A DNA stretch of 64,000 nucleotides from Firmicutes bacterium OM04-13BH (GTDB taxonomy: Bacteria > Bacillota > Clostridia > Lachnospirales > Lachnospiraceae). The stretch covers positions 37,931-101,930 of the forward strand of contig QULP01000011.1 of NCBI GenBank assembly GCA_003481745.1, in the 5' to 3' direction. Below are positions 57,797 through 64,000 of the stretch, piece after piece. A model generated the notes under the pieces. That model saw only the letters and a program-made list of their open reading frames with translations, searched no databases and was not told the DNA's origin. How positions within the stretch are numbered: position 1 is the stretch's first letter; every line of letters starts with the position of its first letter. A program made the position numbers and the translations under genes.

Positions 57797-57853
57797 AGTA
57801 TATAGAATTCCGTCTCTAATGTCAACCTTTTTTATTTATTATTAGTTAACATT
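57797..57853 (-). promoter_or_regulatory. bioY promoter with BirA-type operator
   Basis: TTGACA (57825-57820) and TATACT (57802-57797) are 17 nt apart on the minus strand. AATGTTAAC and GTTGACATT, an inverted pair of TGTTAAC-type half-sites, flank 18 nt and overlap the -35 box, the expected place and form for the biotin repressor. The spacer is slightly longer than in the Bacillus bio operator (16 nt by the same count). Confidence 0.65.
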
Positions 57854-57862
57854 TATTTTAAC

Positions 57863-57893
57863 AAGAAAACATGGATAACAATTCCATGCTTTC
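57863..57893 (-). terminator. Terminator after the cytidylate-kinase-like gene
   Basis: GAAAGCATGGA pairs with TCCATGTTTTC around ATTGTTA, followed by T-rich sequence on the minus strand. Confidence 0.7.
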
Positions 57894-57934
57894 TTTCCAG
57901 ATTACTTTTTTCTTCTTAGGTCAATTTTTTGTTT

Positions 57935-58510
57935 TCATTTCCGAAGATTAAGATAATCCAAAATTAACTCTACCGTTTGGTCGATTCCAAGCACCCCTGT
58001 ATCAATGCACAAGTCATAATGCTCTGCTTTTCCCCAGGTTTCTCCGGTATAATACTTATGGAAATCCGCCCTCTCCTGCTCGATTTTTTCAATTCTTGCC
58101 TTTGCTTTTGCCGGACTGACTCCATCTCTTTTGGTCACCATGTTCACTTTATCCGATTTTTGTGCATACAGAAAAATACTCGTACAGTCTGCATCGTCTT
58201 TGAACACATAATTTCCGCATCTTCCAACCAAAACACAGGATTGATTTTCACATAGCTTACGAATCCTGTCAAAGGCACGTTTTCCTCTGCATCCTTCTTC
58301 CTGATTCATCGCAATCGCATAAAGCAGGCTGTTAATTGGCTGTTCTTCATAAAAACAGCTTACTTCTTCATATCCTGATTTTTCCTTTGCAAGTTTCATC
58401 AATTCTTCTTTTCCATAAAACGGTATTGCAAGACGTTTCGCAAGTTTTTTCCCAATTTCTTTTCCACCGCTTCCATACTGTCTGCCAATGGTAATAATTA
58501 ATCTACTCAT
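57935..58510 (-). CDS. Cytidylate kinase-like family protein
   Basis: A 191-residue P-loop protein (IITIGRQYGSGGKEIGKKLAKRL) of the cytidylate-kinase-like family. It has LVGRCGNYVFKDD and the ARIEKIEQERADFHKYYTGETWG lid-like segment. These proteins resemble CMP kinase but are distinct from the housekeeping cmk, and their substrate is unknown. AAAGGAG precedes the ATG. It follows lrgB by 18 nt and is probably transcribed with lrgAB. Confidence 0.88.
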   Translation of the reverse strand: MSRLIITIGRQYGSGGKEIGKKLAKRLAIPFYGKEELMKLAKEKSGYEEVSCFYEEQPINSLLYAIAMNQEEGCRGKRAFDRIRKLCENQSCVLVGRCGNYVFKDDADCTSIFLYAQKSDKVNMVTKRDGVSPAKAKARIEKIEQERADFHKYYTGETWGKAEHYDLCIDTGVLGIDQTVELILDYLNLRK

Positions 58511-58528
58511 GCCTTACACACTCCTTTT

Positions 58529-59221
58529 CTACATAAACCCAGCAAATACACTTGCTCCTACTACTGTAAGAAGTCCTGCTACTGCAATTGCAAGACTGCT
58601 CATCGCTCCTTCAACCGGTCCCATTTCCATAGCTCTTGCTGTTCCGATTGCATGAGAAGCTGCGCCAAGTGCCAATCCTTTTGCAACCGGCTCTTCAATG
58701 TGGAACACCTTACAGACCGTCTCACCGATCATATTTCCAAGGATTCCTGTAACAATGATAACAGCTACGGTAATCGTTACAATTCCACCAAGTTCTTCTG
58801 ATATCCCCATTCCAATTGCTGTTGTAATGGATTTTGGAAGCATGGTTACATACTGTTCATGAGAAAGTCCAAATAATTTTGCAAGTATTAATACTCCAAC
58901 AAGACTTGCAAGTACCCCTGAAATCAATCCTGCGGCAACTGCCTTTAAGTTCTTCTTTAATAACTCTAACTGCTCGTACAACGGCACTGCAAGGCAGACA
59001 GTAGCCGGTGTTAAAAGATAACTGATGTATTTTCCACTCTGATTATAAGATTCATAACTGATATTTCCAACTACCAGTACTGCAATAACACAAATTACAC
59101 CGATTAAGAGCGGATTAAACACTGCCATCTTAAATTTTTTCTTTAAAATCAATCCGATTTCATAACCTACAAGACTTAAGACTGCTCCTCCAAATAAAGA
59201 AACATCTAAAAATTCTTTCAT
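58529..59221 (-). CDS. lrgB: LrgB/CidB-family membrane protein
   Basis: A 230-residue membrane protein with six or more hydrophobic segments and the family motifs [20 protein letters not shown] and [20 protein letters not shown]. LrgAB modulates murein hydrolase activity and cell death in Staphylococcus, and in other bacteria and plants has been tied to export or import of pyruvate/glycolate. It overlaps lrgA by 4 nt. Confidence 0.93.
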   Translation of the reverse strand: MKEFLDVSLFGGAVLSLVGYEIGLILKKKFKMAVFNPLLIGVICVIAVLVVGNISYESYNQSGKYISYLLTPATVCLAVPLYEQLELLKKNLKAVAAGLISGVLASLVGVLILAKLFGLSHEQYVTMLPKSITTAIGMGISEELGGIVTITVAVIIVTGILGNMIGETVCKVFHIEEPVAKGLALGAASHAIGTARAMEMGPVEGAMSSLAIAVAGLLTVVGASVFAGFM

Positions 59222-59571
59222 TTCCTCTTCCCCTTTCTGATAATTCCCTGTGTCACAAGTCCGGTTACCACCATAACAAATACTGTTGTCACAACAGTAA
59301 TAATTCCAAGCGGAATAATCACCGGCTGTAAGATTCCCCAGGAATCAATCAGACCTGCTGCTGCCGGAATGAACATAACCGGCATAATCTCTATCAAAAA
59401 AGCAGATGCCTCCTTTACCTGATGCAGTTTTAATACTCCTGTCATAAGTGCTGCCAGCATAAACACCAGTCCATATACACTTGCCGGAATCGGAAGCGGT
59501 AACACCTGATGAAGCACTTCTCCTAAAAAGGAAAAGGCTAAAATGACCATAAATTGCTTTAAGTACTTCAT
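59218..59571 (-). CDS. lrgA: LrgA/CidA-family holin-like protein
   Basis: A 117-residue protein with four hydrophobic helices, FLGEVLHQVLPLPIPASVYGL and IEIMPVMFIPAAAGLIDSW being characteristic. It is the small partner of LrgB. It is the first gene of lrgA-lrgB-cytidylate-kinase-like, with its own promoter and direct repeats upstream. Confidence 0.93.
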   Translation of the reverse strand: MKYLKQFMVILAFSFLGEVLHQVLPLPIPASVYGLVFMLAALMTGVLKLHQVKEASAFLIEIMPVMFIPAAAGLIDSWGILQPVIIPLGIITVVTTVFVMVVTGLVTQGIIRKGKRK

Positions 59572-59604
59572 AATCTTTTTTTCCTGTTTTCCTCTCTTTT
59601 TGTG

Positions 59605-59660
59605 TTTACCAATTTAATTTTCGTCTTTACCAATTATACTCTTGCGCCAAAAAAAGTCAA
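59605..59660 (-). promoter_or_regulatory. lrgAB promoter with 21-bp-spaced direct repeats
   Basis: TTGACT (59660-59655) and TATAAT (59638-59633) are 16 nt apart on the minus strand; the -35 lies in the terminator stem of the upstream HD gene. Two copies of AATTGGTAAA (59635-59626 and 59614-59605) are 21 bp apart and start at the -10 box. Paired sites two helical turns apart are typical of LytTR-type response regulators such as LytR, the known lrgAB activator, though their position after the -10 would suit repression. Confidence 0.6.
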
Positions 59661-59699
59661 TGCAGGAATGTAAAACATTCTTAAAATCTCTGCATTGAC
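59649..59699 (-). terminator. Terminator after the HD-domain gene
   Basis: GTCAATGCAG pairs perfectly with CTGCATTGAC, enclosing a second hairpin (GAATGT/ACATTC), followed by seven T on the minus strand. Confidence 0.88.
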
Positions 59700-59745
59700 C
59701 TCTTGTTTTAAAGTTCTAAAAATCCTTTTATAATTACACAGCTTT

Positions 59746-60351
59746 TTACTGGCGAATATAAATTCCCTGTTCTTCAATGAAATCTTCCAAATCCTGAAGA
59801 GCATCCTGCGCCCAGGTTTCTGATAAAGATAAGTCTGCCGGTTTTGGGAAAAACATCGTTTCTGCCATTTCTTTTCCGGTTTTTGTCTTAAAAATTTTCT
59901 CTACTGATTTTTGAATAGTATCAGCAGAATTTCCGTTTTCAAAATAATTGACCAGAAAATCCGCTTCTACCAAAATCTGATAATCCATCCCATCTATATT
60001 TGTATACGTATGATGATGTCCCACCAGATACGAAACCCTTTCAATCACAGCCTCCTCAAACCCAATCACACGCATCATCTTCTCTGCCTCAGCCGGTCCT
60101 TCCTGCTCCTGAAATTTTCCATCGCTCTTTCCATATTTTGCTTCTGCCGGCTTGATTCCAATGTCATGCACTAAAGCTGCGCACTCTAAAATAAACTGGA
60201 TTTCTTCCTCTAATTTTTCTGCTTTTCCTATCGCCTGTGCAAAGCTGTGTACTTTTACAAAATGCTGGATTCTTGCCGGGTCTCCTGCATCATAAGCCAT
60301 CATTTCCCGATACAGTGTTTCTTTTAATTTTTCTTTTGCGTCTTGATTCAT
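59746..60351 (-). CDS. HD-domain hydrolase
   Basis: A 201-residue HD-superfamily protein with the metal motif ALVHDIGIKPAEAKYG (HD) preceded by H in RIQHFVKVHSFAQ, and VGHHHTYTNIDGMDYQILVEADFLVN further on, the layout of small metal-dependent phosphohydrolases. Substrate unknown. The frame opens at a TTG at 60405 inside an upstream terminator; the ATG at 60351 is chosen, although its ribosome site (GGTTGGATGG) is unconvincing. Confidence 0.85.
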   Translation of the reverse strand: MNQDAKEKLKETLYREMMAYDAGDPARIQHFVKVHSFAQAIGKAEKLEEEIQFILECAALVHDIGIKPAEAKYGKSDGKFQEQEGPAEAEKMMRVIGFEEAVIERVSYLVGHHHTYTNIDGMDYQILVEADFLVNYFENGNSADTIQKSVEKIFKTKTGKEMAETMFFPKPADLSLSETWAQDALQDLEDFIEEQGIYIRQ

Positions 60352-60390
60352 ACGCCATCCAACCTTTCCCTTATTATCGTAAAGAAAATC

Positions 60391-60436
60391 AAAAAAAGCA
60401 GACAAAAACCTTCAAAAAGACTTCTTTGTCTGCTTT
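60391..60436 (-). terminator. Terminator after the lacZ/GH42-relic unit
   Basis: AAAGCAGACAAA pairs with TTTGTCTGCTTT over a 20-nt loop, with a T-run of seven on the minus strand. Confidence 0.85.
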
Positions 60437-60470
60437 ATTTTTCCATTATATCACTCTTTTTTGTATGTGT

Positions 60471-60800
60471 CTATTGCTTTTGTTTCCTTAAAATTACTGT
60501 GTCAAACCCTGCAATTGTCCCATCATAACTGCCCAGCCATACCTCAAATCCATCTTTCGGAAATTCTATTTCTATCCGGTTACAATTGAAATTTTGCACA
60601 ATCCGATAAACTGCTTTTTCATTTTCCCGGCTGGTGACTTCCACACCATAAGGGATTTCTTTCATTAGAACAGTAATGTTGCTGTTTTTCACAAGCTTTT
60701 TATAAAAATCATCATAAAAATCCTGTTCAAAATCTGCACAGATTTCGTAACATTCGCCTGCAAAAATTCCTGTCAAGCGAATATCTGCAATATGCTTTGA
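60471..60800 (-). pseudogene. Relic of a GH42 beta-galactosidase (C-terminal end)
   Basis: About 109 codons open directly after, and in the same frame as, the lacZ stop. The sequence CADFEQDFYDDFYKKLV, EIPYGVEVTSRENEKAVYRIVQNF and GFDTVILRK matches the last part of GH42 beta-galactosidases (trimerisation and C-terminal domains), where ...DFYDDFYKKL...LPEGVEVTRRE... is usual. An IADIRLTG piece upstream appears to come from an earlier part of the same domain, with the rest deleted. A TTG at 60776 has no ribosome site. The TIM barrel is missing, so no activity is expected. Confidence 0.65.
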
Positions 60801-63800
60801 TTAAATCCCCTTAAAGGAAAATTTAAATTCTTTTTTCTGACTTACATCCAGCAGATATTCCGGATGCGTTTTGGCACCCCAGCTGTCATCTCCGCCAACA
60901 CCCATCTGCTGCATAGAAGCTCTTACTACTGTATAATGTACTTTCGGCAGTTCAAACGGATGTGCCGCATTTTCAATTTCATGCGGAGTATAAGGAAGTG
61001 CGGAAAATTCCATTTTATCACTCTTAAAGAGCATACCTCTGCCCTTTCTATCCGTTACTTTTGCCCAGCGTACCCCTGTTTTATTTCCACATTCCTGCGG
61101 AACTAAATATTTTGCCATATTTTCTTCTACTTTATTTTGATAAATACCAAGTTTTGCACCTTTATTTCTGTCTACATAAGTCTCTTCCGGTCCCATTCCA
61201 TACCAGGTTACCTGATTATAGTCTGCATCGAATTTGAAAATCACACCAAATTCTGGCATATCTCCTAAGTCTTTTACCGGTTCATAAGAAAGTACCGTCT
61301 CGATTGTTCCATCTGCAAATACTTCATAAGAAAGTTCACATTCTGCCTGTGGAGTCGTCGGCAGGCAATAAGTAAAACTTACAATTGCAGAATGTGCTTT
61401 TACTTCCAGCTTTGGTTCATACATTCCACCCTCTGGTTTTTTATGCGATAAATACAGGCTTGCCAGTTTCCACTGTCCATAACGCATTGGCATCAGATTT
61501 CCATAGTCATTATCGGTTGGCGCTCTCCAGAAATTTGGTTTTGGGATGGCTTTTATCATTTCTTTTCCACCATACACATAGGATACCAATCCGCCATTTA
61601 AGTATGAGAACATCACTTTAAAACCGTCCCCATGGATCCCAATATTATGTGTACTCTTAACAACCTCTAATTCTCCCTTTGGAATCTGTGCGGCTCTCTC
61701 AACCTTATACACCCCCTGTCCAAAGGCAACTTCATGACCACGTTTTGCCCAGACTGTATCCTCTTTTAACAGAAATGCTACTGTTATTACATACTCTCCT
61801 GACAGAGTCTGAACTTCAAACGGAAGCGGATATGTTTTTTTACTAAGTGGTGCTACATCTGTCTCAAGTTGTTTTCTTGCAAGTTCTTTTCCATCTTTTT
61901 CAAGCACTGCCACACAGTCAAACTGATTTGTATTCACAAATAAATTTTTATTTTCAACTGTAACCTGTGTTTTTTCTACGACAGCAGTAATATTCTGGTA
62001 ATTGAACTTTACTTCCTGCATCTTTGGAGATGGCTCTCTGTCTCCTCCATAAGCAATTCCATTTCCACTAAAATTATAATCACACGGACGGTCATCAAAG
62101 TCTCCGCCATACGCCTGAAACTCTTTTCCGTAACGGTCTTTTTTATAAATAGACTGGTCAATATAATCCCAGATAAATCCACCCTGATATAACGGCTCTG
62201 TATCTGTTAAATCCGTATATTTATGCATTGCACCACAGGAATTTCCCATCGCATGTGTATACTCACAGCAGATAAATGGCTTGCTTCTATCCTTTTTCAG
62301 AAATTCCTTGATACTTTCCACAGACGGATACATCTGACTTTCCATGTCACTGGTATCATTATATCTTCTGTCATTAAATACACCTTCATAATGTACCAGA
62401 CGGGTCGGGTCTTCCTTACGGTAAAACTCTGACATTTCATAAATCACACTTCCGCCAAAGGACTCATTTCCACAAGACCAGATAAGAATTGCCGGATGGT
62501 TTTTATCTCTTTGATACATGGAATTGACACGGTCTAACAGCATGCCTTTCCATTCTTCTTTATCACACGGAACAACATTGGTATAATCCGGATGCTCTTT
62601 TCCCGCCTGAGTGTCCCAGCTTCCATGTGTTTCCATATTATTTTCAGCAATCATATAAATTCCGTATTCATCACATAACTCATAAATATCAGAACCATCC
62701 GGATAATGGCAGGTACGAATTGCATTGATATTATTCTGTTTCATCGTCACCAGATCTTTGATTAATTCTTCCCTTGAAACATGACGTCCTGTTACAGAAC
62801 TAAATTCATGACGATTGACTCCTTTAAAGACAATTCGTTTGCCATTTAAGGTCATAATATTGCCTTTCATCTCAAATTTGCGGAATCCCACGCGGTATGG
62901 AATCACTTCCATAAGCTTCTGATTTTCATCAAACACTTGAATGAGTAAATCATATAATTCCGGTGCTTCTGCACTCCATAATTTAGGCTGTTCTACCAAA
63001 ACTACAAACCTGCTTTCACTTTCAAGTGCCCCTTCTATATTTACAATTACTTCTCCGTCTTTGCTCAGACAAATCTTAACGTTTCCGTTTCCAACTCCTT
63101 TTAAAACCAGTTCCAAATCTGCTTTTGTAAAAGTTTCATCCAGTAAAGTGCGCACTCTCATGTCACGGACATGTACTTCTGGAATCGTATACAGATATAC
63201 ATCCCTGTAAATTCCGGAAAAACGGAAGAAATCCTGATCCTCGCACCAGCTGCTGCTTGTAAATTTAAATACCTGTACTGCAAGCTTGTTTTCCCCATCT
63301 TTAAGAGAATCCGTTAACTCAAACTCTGACGGTGTAAAGCTGTCTTCGCTATAGCCCACAAAGACTCCATTTAACCAGACTGCAATCCCACTTTCTGCTC
63401 CCTGGAAAGAAATAAAAACTCGTTTTCCTTTCATATTTTCCGGTACTTCAAAATATTTTATATAACTTGCTACCGGATTAAAATGAGTTGGAATTTCTCC
63501 TAGTTTGACTTCTTCCCAGCCTTCCCAAGGGTACTGTACATTTGCATACTGAGGCTCTCCATATCCCTCCATCTGAATATGTGCCGGTACACGGATATCA
63601 TCCCAGTTTTTACAATTATATTCTGTTTTTTCAAATCCTTTTATAGTGCTCTCATAATTTTTTGCATAATGAAATTTCCAAAGACCATTTAAATCATATT
63701 TATAATTTTCTTCTTTTTGCAACATCGCTTCCATGGATGCATAATATTTATGGTCGGAATGTGCCTCTACTCTGTTTTCCTGGAAATACTCTGGATCTTT

Positions 63801-63827
63801 TACTTTGCCATAATCAAAACCGCTCAT
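60801..63827 (-). CDS. lacZ: GH2 family beta-galactosidase LacZ (second copy)
   Basis: A 1008-residue cytoplasmic beta-galactosidase close to the classical LacZ layout: jelly-roll domain (DLNGLWKFHYAKN, WCEDQDFFRFSGIYRDVYL), immunoglobulin-like domains, TIM barrel with acid/base glutamate in ILIWSCGNESFGG and nucleophile in FICCEYTHAMGNSCG, and the beta-sandwich small-chain domain (FWRAPTDNDYGN, WYGMGPEETYVDRNKG). It cleaves lactose and related beta-galactosides. AGGAGG precedes the ATG. An in-frame GH42 relic follows its TAA stop. Confidence 0.95.
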   Translation of the reverse strand: MSGFDYGKVKDPEYFQENRVEAHSDHKYYASMEAMLQKEENYKYDLNGLWKFHYAKNYESTIKGFEKTEYNCKNWDDIRVPAHIQMEGYGEPQYANVQYPWEGWEEVKLGEIPTHFNPVASYIKYFEVPENMKGKRVFISFQGAESGIAVWLNGVFVGYSEDSFTPSEFELTDSLKDGENKLAVQVFKFTSSSWCEDQDFFRFSGIYRDVYLYTIPEVHVRDMRVRTLLDETFTKADLELVLKGVGNGNVKICLSKDGEVIVNIEGALESESRFVVLVEQPKLWSAEAPELYDLLIQVFDENQKLMEVIPYRVGFRKFEMKGNIMTLNGKRIVFKGVNRHEFSSVTGRHVSREELIKDLVTMKQNNINAIRTCHYPDGSDIYELCDEYGIYMIAENNMETHGSWDTQAGKEHPDYTNVVPCDKEEWKGMLLDRVNSMYQRDKNHPAILIWSCGNESFGGSVIYEMSEFYRKEDPTRLVHYEGVFNDRRYNDTSDMESQMYPSVESIKEFLKKDRSKPFICCEYTHAMGNSCGAMHKYTDLTDTEPLYQGGFIWDYIDQSIYKKDRYGKEFQAYGGDFDDRPCDYNFSGNGIAYGGDREPSPKMQEVKFNYQNITAVVEKTQVTVENKNLFVNTNQFDCVAVLEKDGKELARKQLETDVAPLSKKTYPLPFEVQTLSGEYVITVAFLLKEDTVWAKRGHEVAFGQGVYKVERAAQIPKGELEVVKSTHNIGIHGDGFKVMFSYLNGGLVSYVYGGKEMIKAIPKPNFWRAPTDNDYGNLMPMRYGQWKLASLYLSHKKPEGGMYEPKLEVKAHSAIVSFTYCLPTTPQAECELSYEVFADGTIETVLSYEPVKDLGDMPEFGVIFKFDADYNQVTWYGMGPEETYVDRNKGAKLGIYQNKVEENMAKYLVPQECGNKTGVRWAKVTDRKGRGMLFKSDKMEFSALPYTPHEIENAAHPFELPKVHYTVVRASMQQMGVGGDDSWGAKTHPEYLLDVSQKKEFKFSFKGI

Positions 63828-63873
63828 ACTATATCCTCCTAAAACCTGATTTTTATCATACTTTCTCAGTATA

Positions 63874-64000
63874 TCATATTTCCTTTGACTTCGTTGATTT
63901 TCTCAATAAAATCTCATAATCCATCATACTTTTTTGAGCGTATTTTTCTCCCTGTGAACTACTCGGCAACTGAGTTACCAGAGCATCTGAAATCTGGCGG
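63874..64000 (-). CDS. C-terminal end of an unidentified protein (runs off the right edge)
   Basis: A minus-strand frame enters from the window edge and ends at TGA 63874-63876 after 41 codons; it contains LVTQLPSSSQGEKYAQ and DYEILLRKSTKSKEI. It is open to the edge, in the direction of lacZ, and ends 46 nt before the lacZ ATG, so it is likely the preceding gene of the same strand. The family cannot be told from this tail. Confidence 0.45.
   Translation of the reverse strand, partial: RQISDALVTQLPSSSQGEKYAQKSMMDYEILLRKSTKSKEI

Overview
The window comes from a low-GC Gram-positive anaerobe, most likely a gut Lachnospiraceae (Clostridia). The evidence is the rimP-nusA-ylxR-ylxQ-infB-rbfA-nrnA-truB-ribF order, purine-rich Shine-Dalgarno sites almost everywhere, an anaerobic sulfite reductase operon, selenium-dependent molybdenum hydroxylase maturation genes, LuxS, and several glycan-use loci. 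This placement is inferred from gene content and order; no rRNA or complete single-copy marker set is present. Most genes lie on the minus strand. The plus-strand blocks are tRNA-Glu, the MATE exporter and the protease island (13.7-17.2 kb), the polyamine transporter with an RluA enzyme (47-51.7 kb), and luxS.

Layout. 1-7.5 kb: the translation/transcription operon, read leftward from a promoter and leader hairpin at about 7.5 kb, with ribF cut by the window edge. 7.6-13.5 kb: a second type IIA topoisomerase pair, a PAP2 phosphatase and a transglutaminase-like lipoprotein. 13.7-15.3 kb: tRNA-Glu(CTC) and a MATE exporter. 15.3-17.3 kb: an AT-rich accessory patch with a decayed small ORF, a small exported protein and a V8-like serine protease bracketed by a 15-bp inverted repeat. 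17.4-21.1 kb: ppx-ppk polyphosphate genes behind a PHO-box-like repeat. 21.2-23.4 kb: a patatin and an AlkD-like protein, then an intergenic region with a solitary CRISPR-type repeat and a 100-bp inverted-repeat structure.

23.4-26.2 kb: asrABC. 26.3-38.0 kb: a long, tightly packed minus-strand unit (ABC importer, GH2 beta-galactosidase, GH65 phosphorylase, EamA exporter, beta-phosphoglucomutase, M42 aminopeptidase, Crp/Fnr regulator), with a LacI repressor upstream and matching operators in the operon promoter. Together the enzymes suggest import of a galactosylated alpha-glucobioside, release of galactose, phosphorolysis to beta-glucose-1-phosphate and conversion to glucose-6-phosphate. 39.3-46.9 kb: gene debris, tRNA-Leu(CAA), a diaminopimelate decarboxylase-type enzyme, an esterase, pyruvate kinase, a rhomboid-like protein without the catalytic histidine, CorA and a lactonase-family protein.

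47-51.7 kb: potA-potB-potCD (permease and binding protein fused) and a pseudouridine synthase. 51.8-54 kb: a UPF0303 protein, then divergent trpS and luxS. 54-57.1 kb: a selenium/molybdenum-hydroxylase maturation cluster (DUF3343, yedF, yqeB and a YqeC-MocA fusion). 57.2-60.4 kb: bioY with a BirA-type operator, a cytidylate-kinase-like protein, lrgAB and an HD hydrolase. 60.5-64 kb: a second GH2 beta-galactosidase whose stop codon is followed in frame by the relic of a GH42 gene.

No complete mobile element, rRNA gene or CRISPR array was seen. The least ordinary signals are the isolated CRISPR-like repeat, the inverted repeat around the protease, the GH2/GH65 locus with its operators, the fused selenium-trait protein, the GH42 relic, and the regulatory repeats ahead of ppx-ppk and lrgAB.
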